Source: Lampris incognitus (Eukaryota > Chordata > Actinopteri > Lampriformes > Lampridae). From it: DNA of 64,000 nucleotides. Under the pieces are notes generated by a model. It was given only the letters and a program-made list of their open reading frames with translations, was not told where the DNA came from and made no database searches. The position numbers were made by a program, and so were the translations under genes. Of the stretch, positions 22,901 to 34,400 are shown piece by piece. Positions within the stretch are counted from its first letter, which is position 1; the number at the start of each line of letters is the position of its first letter. The stretch lies in contig NC_079212.1 of the NCBI RefSeq assembly GCF_029633865.1, positions 103,331,584-103,395,583 of the forward strand. Reading direction: 5' to 3'.

Positions 22901-24641
22901 GTCTCTAGCTTCTTTTAAATCTCGTCTGAAAACTTCTCTTTTTATGAAAGCTGTTACAAATGTTTGATATTTGTTTTTATTTATAATGTTTTTCTTTTTA
23001 CTCTTACTTACTTGGCCTTACTCGTATTTTTGCCTTCTTTGGTTTTATTTTTGTTTTTTTCATGAAGCACTTTGTATCATTGTTTTAGAAAAGTGCTATA
23101 TAAATAAAATTACTATTATCCATCCATCCATCCATTATTCAAACTGTTTATCTTGCTCTCAGGGTCGCGGGGGTGCTGGAGTCTATCCCAGCAGTCATTG
23201 GGTGGCAGGTGGAGAGACACACTGGATAGGCCTCCAGGCTTTTCTTGAAAAAATATCCATATTACCCATCTGTTTTTATGTTTTCAATAATTTGACAGCC
23301 CTACAAAATCTGTTATGTTGTGGTCTGAATTCAAATGCAACAGCAGGTCCCACATGATAATTTACACCTTAGCAGCCAATTAAGTTTTTTTTTTGGCTGC
23401 CAATGTGTTTATTCCCACATGAGACTTGCTGTTGTGTTTGAATTCAGACCAAAACATAACAGAATTTGTAGACCCATCAAATTTTTAAAACATAAAATTA
23501 ATTAGTAACAATTGTTTTTGGTTTTTTTTTTTAGGAAAAACAATACTTTGATTAGCATATTTATAAAATTTCTGTGCATTTGTTGTTTCCATTCAATTAT
23601 CTGTTTAAGCACTTAAACATATGTATTGTACCTTTAAAGAGGATATAGACAATGTCCTAGAACTACACCGAGATAAAGTATTTTGAAGTTTGCACCTACG
23701 TATGGTCTCGTCTGCAACCTATAAAGATAGCAACCCCACCCCCCCAGGAGCAAATCACCAATTTATTAAAATGACTCTCAGTTCAAAGAGACAGTCAGGT
23801 AAGTGAAGACATTTCATTGAAAATAGAATTAAGGCCTAAGGTTAACTCTGTCAGAAGGAAATGTGGCCCTGGAGTGTGTTGGATGTTGTTGACGGTCATC
23901 ACTGGTCCAGGGAAGAGTAAAGAGAGGGAGACAGATGGGACAGATGGTTTGTGAAATCTTAACTGAAAATACAACCAATGCTGAGGTACAGTTTTGTCTG
24001 TTGTATTTAGCTAACCTCCTGCTTGTTTATGAGTTTGAGTACCTGATATCTAAAGAAGGTGGCCACCACACTCCCATTGATGTAGCTCAGGAAGACCCAG
24101 ACCAAAACAACTATCAGGTTCTTCACAAATGCCATTGTGAAGGTGTCTCTGACCGACATGACCTGAAAGGGCAATAAAAATACATAGCAAAATGCCAAAT
24201 GGTTCAAGGAATTCACATATGACTTATATAATCTCACTAAATCAAGTCAACAGGTTCAACTTGGCCTATATCTCAGTTATCTAATTCTAACATTTTTAGT
24301 GTATTCTCAATGCATCTCCCTGCTACTTGAGATAGACAGCAAAGAAACACAGGAAGGGTGAGAAAAGTACAAGACATATAGTATATGTTCAGTAGCATTG
24401 TGTGATAAGAGATACAGTATTTGCCTCTCTTTTGATTAGGAATTATAAACATAAGCTTTTTTTGCCACCTAAAGTTTATTTGTTTGAAGGTAGTTTATCT
24501 AAATATCAAGCTGGGTAAAGTGATAAAACTCTAATTTAGGATGTTAAACAAAGAACATCAAGCCACGATAGAAAGACGAGTGTTTAATCAAACCTGAGGA
24601 GGAACAGTCATGTTGTCCCCTGGACCAAATGACGAGTTCAT
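19948..24641 (-). CDS. OR gene B: intact OR131-2-like odorant receptor, three coding exons, 327 aa
   Basis: Exon 1 (24641-24594) encodes [16 protein letters not shown] and ends CAG|GTTTGA. Exon 2 (24162-24043) follows CTTTCAG and encodes the rest of the N terminus and TM1 ([17 protein letters not shown]), ending CAG|GTACTC. Exon 3 (20763-19948) follows CCTATAG and encodes [11 protein letters not shown] through TM2-TM7 to the stop. All junctions are phase 0. Class A marks are [10 protein letters not shown] after TM3, [11 protein letters not shown] before TM6 and [16 protein letters not shown] at TM7 and the tail. NSS and NMT near the start are N-glycosylation sites. The 3.3-kb second intron holds an L2 LINE and a fold-back repeat. 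The role in smell is inferred from the family. Confidence 0.92.
20935..23119 (+). mobile_element. 5'-truncated L2-clade LINE in an intron of OR gene B
   Basis: It runs antisense to the host gene. It begins upstream of the reverse transcriptase ([15 protein letters not shown]) and continues through [32 protein letters not shown] and an intact [11 protein letters not shown] box, but with frame changes near 21310, 22000 and 22340. The 3' end is AAGTGCTATATAAATAAAAT with an ATT-type tail, typical of L2 elements in fish. It is inactive. No endonuclease domain is present. Confidence 0.88.
23120..23255 (+). repeat. (ATCC)n plus fish LINE/SINE-tail repeat
   Basis: A short CCATCCATCC run is followed by CTGCTCTCAGGGTCGCGG-type sequence (here TTGCTCTCAGGGTCGCGG) and CTATCCCAGCAGTCATTGGG, a block I recognise as a very common fish interspersed repeat end. 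Only about 130 bp is present. Confidence 0.65.
23263..23500. repeat. Fold-back MITE, imperfect inverted repeat of ~110 bp
   Basis: The left arm (about 23275-23375: CTACAAAATCTGTTATGTTG, GGTCTGAATTCAAATGCAAC, TTAGCAGCCA) pairs with the right arm (about 23392-23495: TGGCTGCCAA, TGAATTCAGACCAAAACATA, CAGAATTTGTAG). Loop of about 15 bp. No coding sequence. Confidence 0.75.
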
Positions 24642-24664
24642 ACTTCAATGAGACCCTCCTAAGT

Positions 24665-24770
24665 ATGTGTGTGTGTGTGAGAGAGAGGGAGAGAGAGAGA
24701 GAGAGAGAGAGAGATGTAAAAAGAATTCAGACCACAACAAAACATTTTGCATGGTTGAAATGTTGTAAAA

Positions 24771-24833
<63 letters not shown>
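24665..24833. repeat. (GT)n(GA)n and (CA)n microsatellites
   Basis: Two tracts, 24665-24715 and 24772-24833, lie just upstream of exon 1 of OR gene B. A 50-bp spacer between them resembles part of the fold-back repeat at 23.3 kb (GAATTCAGACCACAACA). Confidence 0.95.
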
Positions 24834-24835
<2 letters not shown>

Positions 24836-26647
24836 TGATATATTTGATAAAATACTTTGATTAGAATATTTATACAATTCCTATGGATGTGTTGTTTTTA
24901 TTTAACTGTTTAAGTAAATAAACTTATATATTGTACCTTGAAGAAATTCAAACAATAAAATGCTACACAACAGCCATTGAATTGTGCCTCACCTTCAGCT
25001 GCAATCTCTTTTCAGCCCGTGTGCTGCTTTCTGTGACAGTCTAGTGTGACTTGTGAGTTGCCGGACTCTCACGTCTGCACATCAACAGCGGGAAGCTTAA
25101 ATTGCAGGCAAAGGAAGATGAGTGTGTTTACATTACATAAGATTTCTTCACTTTCAATTGCATTTGCCTTGCTGATAGATCAGTTCAATCCAATGAAGGA
25201 TTTTAAGATAGTTCAACACATGCTTTTTGTATTTTGTTCAGGTGTGTAAATGCTACAAAATGTCTCTGTGGGAAAGTTCAAGCCATGAGGTTTCTCCTGC
25301 TCCGCTCCTACCTTTTCAAATGGAGCCTGCTTCTTTTTCTCCTTCTCCAGAAATTAGCCTGCAGATCACTGTATGTTCAAACAGGTATGCGTATTTGTGT
25401 ATTTCTTTATTTTTACACACTTAAGGCCCCACAAGTGCTGCCTCTGCTCTGTCTTTTATAGTACAAGGTACATATGTCTTCAATGATGGATCAGAATCAC
25501 AATAATTCACAATGGATCAGAAACACTCAGACTGTGAGACTAGAGGACACCTTTAACTATTTTAGTTTGTCTTTTTAAGGTGTTTCTGAAAATAAGACAA
25601 ACCTAAACAACAGCAACAATGAAAACCACCCTGAAGAAGTAATGTACATTTCTATTTTATCTGTTCTCTTTTTGTTTTCAGTCAGTGTGCCTTGGAATAA
25701 GCTCAGGCTCTGACCTCCAAACATTTCAGTCAAATATAAATTAAATCATTACAAAATAAATAAATAAAACACCAACTCAATCTATTGAAATGAAACAAAC
25801 AAAATAATATCATTAACTGAGCAAAAATTAATACTTTTGTCTGATAAAAATAACAAAATGAGATATTTACAAGTCAGATATGAATCGGGACTCTACCAGA
25901 AAGACTGCTGACAGGAAAGAAAATGGAGCATTTTCAAATTAATATTTTAAAGGATGGGATCCAATGCACTGATCTGTTTGACTATCAACACAGTGTGTTT
26001 GTCTTTTTAATCTATGTGTACCATTTTACCATAAAGACTAAACAATCATTACCTTGGCCATCACCCATAACCAAGTACCACTGAACTTAATGGCTCTCCA
26101 CCATCCCTGTTCCTTCCCCACCTACCTGAGTCCCGGTTCAGAGACACAGAAGCCAGCCAACAAGACCTGTCTGCCTTTATAACCACGGCGAAGGGGACTT
26201 TAACTGATTTGTCCATGTCATCATCCTTGGCTAACGTCAGCAAAGAAAGAAAAAAAACAGGGAGTGTGCTATCTAATGGCAAAACAGCTCAAGACAATGA
26301 GAATCAGGATAATGGCCTTGAATGGTGGTGTTGAAGACTATGAATCAAAATGAATGCCTGTATCCAGAAGTTTAAAATATGTTGTCTAATTAAACGATTT
26401 TATAGCATAACGAGAGATTACCATCTCATCCAGAAAGTGTAGCGTTCCAAAACCCTACACTGTCCAGAATTTGTTCAGTTATCATTGCCTTTGGTTTGGA
26501 ACAAAAGCTAGTTGAATTAAACGTTCATCGAATTCCCATTTAACCAAAAAAAATTAATTCTCACTGTAGTAACGAAATGAATCTAAGTTTTGGACTATTA
26601 ATGGCACTTCAGAGTAAAGAAAGAAAAGCTGGTCCTTGTATTGTTTG
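24834..26647. other. Upstream flank of OR gene B, no gene recognised
   Basis: AT-rich DNA. A minus-strand frame at 26282-26061 is open but short and not recognised. No repeat family identified. Confidence 0.35.
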
Positions 26648-27008
26648 TGTAACCGGTTATTTTTTGCCCGGTAAGGGATTCGATACGGGTGTACTGCACC
26701 ACAAGGCGACATCACTAACCGCTCGGTTAAAGGGTCAGACCGGTAGCTGGGGGCTAACGTGTGTTATTAGTAGTTTACAGTCGTCCCCCTCTCCCGGAAG
26801 CGCGCCCTCGCGCTTCGTTATTCCCGCGCTCCGAAGAGACTTCTGAGGATCTGCACACTTCAAGATCCCACCGCTGCCACCGGTTATTTTTTTGCCCGGT
26901 GCGGGATTCGATATGAGTGTACTGCACCACAAGGCGACATCACTAATCGCTCGGCTAAAGGGTCAGACCCGTTAGCTAGGGGCTAACGTGTCTTATTAGT
27001 AGTTTACA
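26648..27008 (-). mobile_element. TRIM-like miniature LTR retroelement, copy 2
   Basis: Minus-strand order: 5' LTR 27008-26881 beginning TGTAAACTACTAATAAGACA; then GGCAGCGGTGGGATCTTG, the complement of a tRNA-Leu 3' end less its first bases; a 100-bp centre; a purine tract GGGAGAGGGGGACGAC; then 3' LTR 26778-26648 ending ACCGGTTACA. The 5' LTR has lost its last five or so bases at the primer site. A 4-bp target duplication TTTG lies at 26644-26647 and 27009-27012. Each LTR has an A-box-like (AGCCGAGCGATTAGTGATG) and a B-box-like (TATCGAATCCC) word spaced as in a tRNA gene. The centre resembles that of copy 1 (GTGCAGATCCTCAGAAGTC in both). Confidence 0.8.
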
Positions 27009-27012
27009 TTTG

Positions 27013-27550
27013 TATAACATGTTCTTCCAGCACTGATGTGAGGACCCATGCATGCCACGGGGGGGGGGGGGGGGCAACATTTTAAATGGAATGATGAGTC
27101 TGCATCATTTCATGGAGATTAGTCTTGAAAAATGTACAAGGCAAGAGCAAACATTACGAAATTATATGCATTGAGCATGTAAAGTCGCCTGTTTTCATTC
27201 TGAAGATCTAATACACATTTTGGTCTTCAAAATAAATAGCCGAAATGCTGAAAGGGCTAATTTATATATTGTTTGCAATAAACATCCCCTTATGTTAGCT
27301 GGGTATATGAGTGCCATATTTTTATGACATTTTTGGCTGAAAACGTTTTGTTATTAGCTAAGTTGCCTGATGGATTGGTGAACAACAAAAAGTGAGTTAT
27401 CTCAAAGACTTGGCCATGTTAATCAAATGAAAGGGTGAGAAGAGCTGAATGACATTACGCTTGTTTAACTAATTTTTACACAATTCAGTAGGTGGTGGTA
27501 ATGTGCCATATACGCCAATAAAAAGAGGAGGAAGAGGAGCCGCTGTTAAC
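27013..27550. other. Non-coding gap with a G-run
   Basis: A run of about 16 G lies at 27059-27074. Nothing else is recognised. Confidence 0.4.
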
Positions 27551-27555
27551 AATAG

Positions 27556-27755
27556 TGTTATGTTTGCACACATCGACAGTGCTGCATTTGATTTGGTGCT
27601 GTTCTATTGTGCTGGGATCGATTGGTGATGCCTGCGGGCTCTGGGTTGTTTGATAGGGTCTGCCTGTGATGCTGGGTCAGTCTAAATAAAGAATGCAACG
27701 TAGAGGTTGTGTCGAGCGACAGTGCTGTGTCCTGACGTGATTTCTAAACACAATA
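27556..27755 (+). repeat. 5' LTR of the gypsy element
   Basis: Pair of the repeat at 39509-39708; contains AATAAA at about 27687. It is followed at once by TTGGCGACGAGGATGG, the likely primer-binding site. Confidence 0.93.
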
Positions 27756-27767
27756 TTGGCGACGAGG

Positions 27768-30158
27768 ATGGCTGATATCTATCTCCCACCACCTGCCCCC
27801 TTCCTGGCATTACCTGGCGAGCCTCCGGTACAATGGACTCGCTGGCTACATAGTTTTGAAAATTACATCATCGCCTCAGGGCTCGACGACGTGAGCCAGG
27901 CTAGGAAGACGGCTCTGTTGCTACACTGCTCGGGAGCAGAGGGTCATCGTGTGCTCGGGACTCTGGGGAACGTAACAAACGTTGACGAAGCTGTGGGACT
28001 TATGAGCACCCATTTCGCTGCTCCACAGAGTGCCCTCCTTCGGCGATTTATATTCCGTCAGCGACACCAACTGCCTGGTGAGTCTGTGTAGCAGCATGTA
28101 GCTAATTTGCGAGGGCTAGCTAGCTCATGCAAGTTTGGCGCGCTTCAGGACGAGATGGTTCGCGACCAGCTTATCGAACACATCAACAATGCAAAGGTGC
28201 GTGAGACTCTCCTGCTGGAAAAAGACGATCTGCTGCTGTCCAGAGCAATTACCATCGCACTACATGTTGAGAGAGCAGCTACGTGTGCTGCTATGCTAAA
28301 TACACAGCAAGTGGCCACCTCCAGTCAAGCTGCCAACGACTCCTCCCTCTACTCACGGCTGTCCCTCGGGACGCAACCCAGCCAGAGCGAGGCGGGCGCC
28401 GACTCCACTGGGGACGTCTTGCAACTGCAACGACAGCGTTCTCGGCCCCGCCCTCAACAGTCCTGTGGTAACTGTGGATCTCGGTCTCATGTTTCAAGGG
28501 CTCAGAACTGCCCTGCCCGTGGCCAGACATGCCGTAGCTGCGGTAAGCAAAATCACTTTGCCAACGTCTGTCGATCTTCCCCGGCTGGGTCAGAGGGCCA
28601 CACCCCCCAGTCTTCAACCGCCATCATTCACAAGGTGAGCTCTGGGCCAGTATCATTCAAATCATGCACAGTCAGGGGTTAAAGTGGGATTTGGTAAGTG
28701 GGGGATCTCTGTATTAGAGAGGTGGGCAAAAGTGCGGGAGTGATAGGTAGCTAGCTAACGCTAGGCTAGCTAACCACTGGTCCAGTAGTCCCGACGTTAG
28801 CATTGTTAGCTAATAATAGCTACTGGTAGCTAACGTTTGCTAGCTAGTTAGTTATTTGAATGAAAATATTGCATGGCCAGAGCTAAGGTTGGACAAACAT
28901 AACTAGCTAGCTACCGGTAACGTTACCGGACGCTACCGATAGTTAGCTTGCCTATCAGCATTCAAACAACTAGCCAGCAACGTCAGCAACTAGCTAGCAA
29001 CGTTACCGGGTGGAAGATAGCTAGTTAGCTAGCTAGCTAACGTTACGTTCGCTAACGTTAGTTGCTTGAATGAAAACCACAGCAGAGCTAGACAAAACTA
29101 TTGGAAATACTATTGGAAATACACTGAAGATACTCACTCTTTATGTCCCCCAATCCAAGATAATAGTGCAGGTAGCAGGTTGACGCTCTCTCGAGTCTTG
29201 TCCGCCTGGTGCGGTGAACTGACCCTGAGCTGTGAGTGTGAAGCCAGTCTCTTTTGATGTCAAGTCTGGTGAAGCCAGACAGCAGGCAGGTGCGGGTAAC
29301 GTGAGGACGCGATATCATTCAAACTTTTAGAAAAAGTAAAGTAGTATAAAAATAGAAGAACGACTTTATTTGCGATTTATTTTGTAATGCTTGTGAATTG
29401 GCTGCATCATGTTTTTTGTTTTTAATTTTACTGTGACAAAAAGGTTGAAATTACTCCTGTCTACAGAGTGCCGGATCTCAGCTCCGGTTGACTTGGGGGA
29501 GGAGGGGTTAGTGCCGGTGTCAGGATCCGGGTAGCTCCGGCCCACTTTAATCACTGTGCACAGTCAACATTAATGTGTGCATCCCCCTGCTGTTGGACAC
29601 TGGTGCAGGTGTGTCTCTCCTGAATGTTGATACCTACAGTCAATTTTTTTGGTTCACTGCCACTGTCCGCACCCTCAGCTGTCCTCTGTGGGTATGGTGA
29701 CTCCAAAATTGATCTGGTTGGCTCTCTCCAAGTGACTGTCCGCTATGGAACCAAGCTGGTGCCCAATGCAGTTTTTCATGTGGCACGCCGTGGGGGCAAC
29801 CTGATGGGCCTGGACCTGTTCTCTGCTGTGGGGTTCTCCCTCTTAGACACAAGGGGGGCAGCAATCCTGACTGTTGCCACGCCTTGGCAGCAGAAGTGGC
29901 CATCACTGTTTATTGGGCTGGGCTGCCTCTCCGCCTTTGCCCATCAACCTCTCCTCAACCCTGCTGTGAAATCTGTCATCCAACCACTGCGCCGCATCCC
30001 GTTGGCTCTCCGTGATGGGGTCTCCGCCGAGCTGCAACAACTGCTGGAAGCTGGCATCATTGAACCGGTGGACGCGTCACCCTGGGTCTCAAACCTCGTG
30101 GTGGCTAAGAAGAAGTCGGGGGGGCCTGCGTGTCTGTGTCGATCTACGTGCAGTAAAT
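27768..30158 (+). pseudogene. gag-protease and start of pol of the gypsy element (interrupted)
   Basis: From the ATG at 27768 the gag frame reads MADIYLPPPAPFL and has an in-frame TAG at about 28088. It continues to two zinc knuckles (CGNCGSRSHVSRAQNC and CRSCGKQNHFANVC, ~28462-28570). After the hAT insert the frame resumes and gives the aspartic protease signature LLLDTGAGVSLL (~29589-29625). A frame change near 30115 precedes the RT motif VDLRAVNK. Structural gag and the protease would form and mature the particle. The start at 27756 (TTG) is not needed. Confidence 0.88.
28673..29556. mobile_element. Non-autonomous hAT-type element, 884 bp
   Basis: The ends are imperfect inverted repeats: CAGGGGTTAAAGTGGG at the left and the complement of CAGTGATTAAAGTGGG at the right. 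They are flanked by a perfect 8-bp duplication TGCACAGT (28665-28672 and 29557-29564). The 8-bp size and CAGKG tips are hAT hallmarks. Removing the element and one duplication restores the gag-protease frame (SFKSCTV to NINVCIPLLLDTG), which confirms both ends. The interior (28745-29060) is full of GCTAGCTAACGTTA words. I see no transposase in it. Confidence 0.92.
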
Positions 30159-30175
30159 AAGGCAGTGGTCCCTGA

Positions 30176-30756
30176 TAGTCCATGGGCCAGAGCCCAAAAT
30201 TTCCTATTTCGGTACACTCAAGGTGGCAAAACTTACTTATAATTTTTGAAAGGATCCATGTCTGTAGATGATATTTTGGTATGATAACCATTCCTGAGTG
30301 GCAGCTGTATCACAGTTATCAGCTCATGAAGTTAACCACCCCCTAAAGTAAATTGCATTTTAGACGCTGGTGCATATCCAGGTTTAGCATCATGGTCAGG
30401 ACATTTTTCAATGTTCTATAATATTGTCTTTGGTATCATTTTAAAGGGGACCTTCTTAGCTTTCATTCAAGCCCTGTTGTGGATATTTCTCACAAATATA
30501 GAGGTCACTTGAGCTCTTCAACCCGTCAATAACACACATCTTTCTGCAATGTTCGCCTAAACTATATACTTTCTTTTAGCCCTGTGGCATCTAGGAATAT
30601 CAGGGACACAAAACACAAAAACTGGAATACTCACAGGACTGTAAAGATTCAGGAAATGTATAATATACCCATACTATTTCATTGTGTGAGGTGATTGTGA
30701 ACCTTAAATTAGAAGGGCATTATTACTAAGAAACTAACTAGACCAAAGCCAGTTAG
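30176..30756 (+). repeat. Left terminal inverted repeat of the Academ-like element
   Basis: Reverse complement of 36419-36965 with small indels (an extra ~14 bases after the tip, and a short stretch near 30725). A second copy of the tip word (TAGTCCATGGGTCAGAC) begins at its inner edge. Confidence 0.9.
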
Positions 30757-31433
30757 TCCATGGGTCAGACCAGATATCGATATCACCCAAGGTGACACAA
30801 CTTCACTGGTGCCATTTTATTTGGTACACTAACAGAAGTAAAATAATACATGATAACCTTTCCAAATGAGCAGCTATTTCATTTTTCTTTCAGGAAACCT
30901 GTTTCTGTGCCTCTCACGATTGTGTATTTGCCCAGATTTTTACAAATATAGCATTTCAACACCCCTGGTACTGATTAGCCTAGCTTAAACTCTGGGACAG
31001 TTCTTAGTTGGCCAACAACCAAGGATAACCAGTACTGTGTACTTCCAGTCATTGTGCTAAGCTAGGCTAACGTGCAGCCAGATAGCTTTCTACTAAACAC
31101 ATATAGAGGAAACTGGTATCTATCTTCTTGTCTCACTCTGGAGAAGATTGTAAGCTAATTTCCCATAATGTTAGCATGTTCTTTTAATGTATATGTTAAT
31201 ATGATTAGTTAAAGTGGCTACGAGGAACTTTCATCTTGTGTTGATTTTAGTGGCCTCATGTGGACAAAATACAGCTGTTGCATAGCAACTAGGTAATGTA
31301 TCTATTTGTGGCTATGTAAGATAAATAATGGTAATATGACGCTGGTGAAGCAAAGTAAACTTTGTTTTAGTAGTGTTCATACACCTAAGTTACATGTATT
31401 TGTTTGTATGTGGCAGGTGAAAACTGACTGAAT

Positions 31434-34400
31434 ATGGCCACTGGTGAACAAGCAAGTTTTTACCCAATACCAAAGCGCCCACGGGTGGAGTGCATTATCC
31501 ACTGTTCTGATGATACAGATAAGCTGGTTTCACTACAAAGTGTCGACTCATGGAGAACTCTGCTCAGGGCAGCTCAGATATGAAATCATGCACCAGTTTT
31601 GAAACTGGCAAAAGACATTCCTGAGGGACAGATTCCAGCAATCTACTACCACAGAAAGTGTCGCAATATCTTCACTATGAAGCAAATTCTTGATGGCCTC
31701 CTTGCAAAAGAAAAGAAAAGTTGTGTCTCTGCTGAAGAGAAACAATCTAAGAGAGTAGCTCGACATGCTCCAAGTACATCTAGGACTTATGATGCAGAGT
31801 GCATATTTTGTCAGAAAAACAGCAAATATTCCAAGAGACAGAATACGAGAGAAGTACTGGTGCAGTGTCGAGAACTGCGAGCTGATGCAAAGATCAGGAG
31901 TGCAGCCACAAAGAAAAGGGACAGCAGAATCCTTGCCATTGTGAGTAGAGACCTTGTAGCAGCTGAAGGACACTACCACAGGTCATGCTATAGACTTTAC
32001 ACCAAAGAAGAGGTTTCCAAAGGAGAGGTTGCCAGCAATGAAGATGATGATGCTGCAGCCGAGTATGAAGCTGCTGTGAATAAGGCATACAATGAGCTGT
32101 TCCTCTTCATGAGGATGGAGCTTTTTGGCAATCCTCAAGTGATGACAATGACTGATCTCTCTTCTAGACTGGTAGCTTCAATGAACTCCCAAGGCATTGC
32201 CCAAGTCAAGGAATCAACCAAGAAGCACATAAGGCGAAACCTGGAGAGTGAGTTTGCTGGAGCCTTGCAGATATTCCCTGATGAGGAAGGAAAATTCCTC
32301 CTCTATCCCGATAACTTGTCCATGAGGGAACTTGCCAAAGAAAATCAGTCTCTCAAAAGGGAGCTGCAGACCCTGAAAAGTGTCAGTGCACAAGATGTTA
32401 TAGCCAAAGCAGCCATCAAATTGAGAGCAGACATTAAAAGTCAAGATGTTCCTCAAACCTGGCCGCCTGAAGTCAAACCAGAAGCAGAATGTCCTACCAT
32501 TCCAGAGTCGCTCATTATCTTCCTGTACTCTCTACTCACAGGCTCAAATGATCCTGATCATGCATCCCAGAGAGTGCAGTGCCTTCTGCAGTCATTTGGC
32601 CATGACATAGTATATGCAGTGACATGTGGAAATACCAAGCCTTCCAAGCACATTGTTCTGCCATTCAGTGTCAAATCGTTGACAGGAAATGTAGAGTTGA
32701 TAAACATCCTCAACCGACTTGGTCACAGTGTGTCCTATTCACAGATGGAAGAGATCGACACTGCCCTGTGTCTCCAGAAACTCTCATCATCAGGGAGTGG
32801 CATTGCCCTTCCAGCTAACATCCATCCTGGCATATTCACAACTTTAGCCTGGGACAATATCGACCGTCTTGAAGAAACTGTCAGTGGTGAGGGAACATCT
32901 CACAGAGTCAATGGGATTGCTGTGCCAGCAAAGCCAGTCAACCCACTTCCTGTCCAACCCATGCCCACTGTTCCCAAAACAAAGAAGAGAAGCATTGATG
33001 GACCCCCACCAATGTTACCAACTTACAATGCTGGACAACGGGTAGGGCCACCACAAAGCAAAAAGTCAGATGCCGATACTGCAGCCAATACTAAGCTTGC
33101 CAGAGAGAAAAACCTTCTTTGGGTCCTAGCACGCATGTCACAACAAGAAGAACAGTCAGTCAGCAGCTGGACAGGCTTCAACATCCTGACTCGAGGAGAG
33201 ATGACGGTCATCCCCGACAATATAGGCTATCTGCCTACCATCAATGCTCCAGCGACACAAATGTCTACTGTCAACGAGGTGCTTAACCAGTCACTGAGCA
33301 TCATGCAGTGCTTAGGCCTGAGGAAGATTGTCTGTGTCTTTGACCAAGCCCTGTATGCGAAGGCTGTCGAGATCACATGGAAACACCATGACAAGTTCCA
33401 TGATATCATCGTTAGGCTTGGGGTATTCCACACCATCTGCACACTGCTGGCAATAATAGGAAAGCGTTTCCAAGATGCTGGACTCAAAGACCTCTGCATT
33501 GAGTCTGGCATGATTGCAGAAGGCTCAATTGCTGGTGTTATGGATGGCCGCAAGTACAACAGGGCAGTGCGACTACACAAGCTCCTGTATGAGGCTCTCA
33601 TGCGACTGACCTTGAATGGTTTCCTGTCCTGGTTGGAAGAAACTCACAGGGATGACATGGTTCACCTGAATGAGAGACTGAAGACCATTGACAGCCTTGG
33701 GAAAGAAGTCTCACAACATGCTTTGAAGGAGGTCCTCGAGAACAGCTCTTGTACACGCATCATGGATCTATTTGAAGTCTACCGTGAGTTCCTTAGAGGT
33801 GGAAACGGCAGCCTCTCGAACTTCTGGATGTCCTATTTGGACATGGTTGAAATCTTGTTGGGGCTCATCCGAGCATCCAGAGAGGGAGACTGGATGCCAC
33901 ACTTGGCTAGCATTCGGGCAATGATCCCATGGTGCTTTGCTTATGACAGGATGAATTATGCACGCTACCTCCCCTACTACTACGCCCAGATGTCTGAGCT
34001 GCCCATCACACACCCAGATGTGTACACAGAATTCATGGAAGGAGGCTTCTCAGTCCAACTGGGCTCCACCAATCCCTTTGGCCGAATCCCTGTTGACCAA
34101 GCTATAGAAGAAACGGTGAACAAAGACACCCAAACAGCTGGAGGGACAAAGGGATTCAGCTTGAAGCCAGGAGCCGTGACCAAATATTATCTCACAGCTG
34201 AGTATAGAAGCATGTACCTCAGACAGCTGAGAGACCTGACAGGTCAAGGCAGGTGCAAATGGTCTCATCCAGATCTACAGAGTCCAAGGATCAAGAGAGA
34301 TGAAGCAGATGTCCAGTCTCTCATGGACCTTATGGAGAATAACTGGCTCAATCCTATGTCCCCTGATGAGATTGATTTGGTTAGCCTCTCCACTGGCAAC

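Noticed and set aside
26061-26282. Minus-strand 73-aa frame as a LINE ORF1 or host exon
   Set aside because: No motif, no splice sites or partner frame recognised.
31581-31583. Selenocysteine or programmed readthrough at the TGA in the Academ-like ORF
   Set aside because: No evidence for a SECIS element was looked up or seen, and the following base context (TGA A) is not a known strong readthrough context. A nonsense mutation is simpler.
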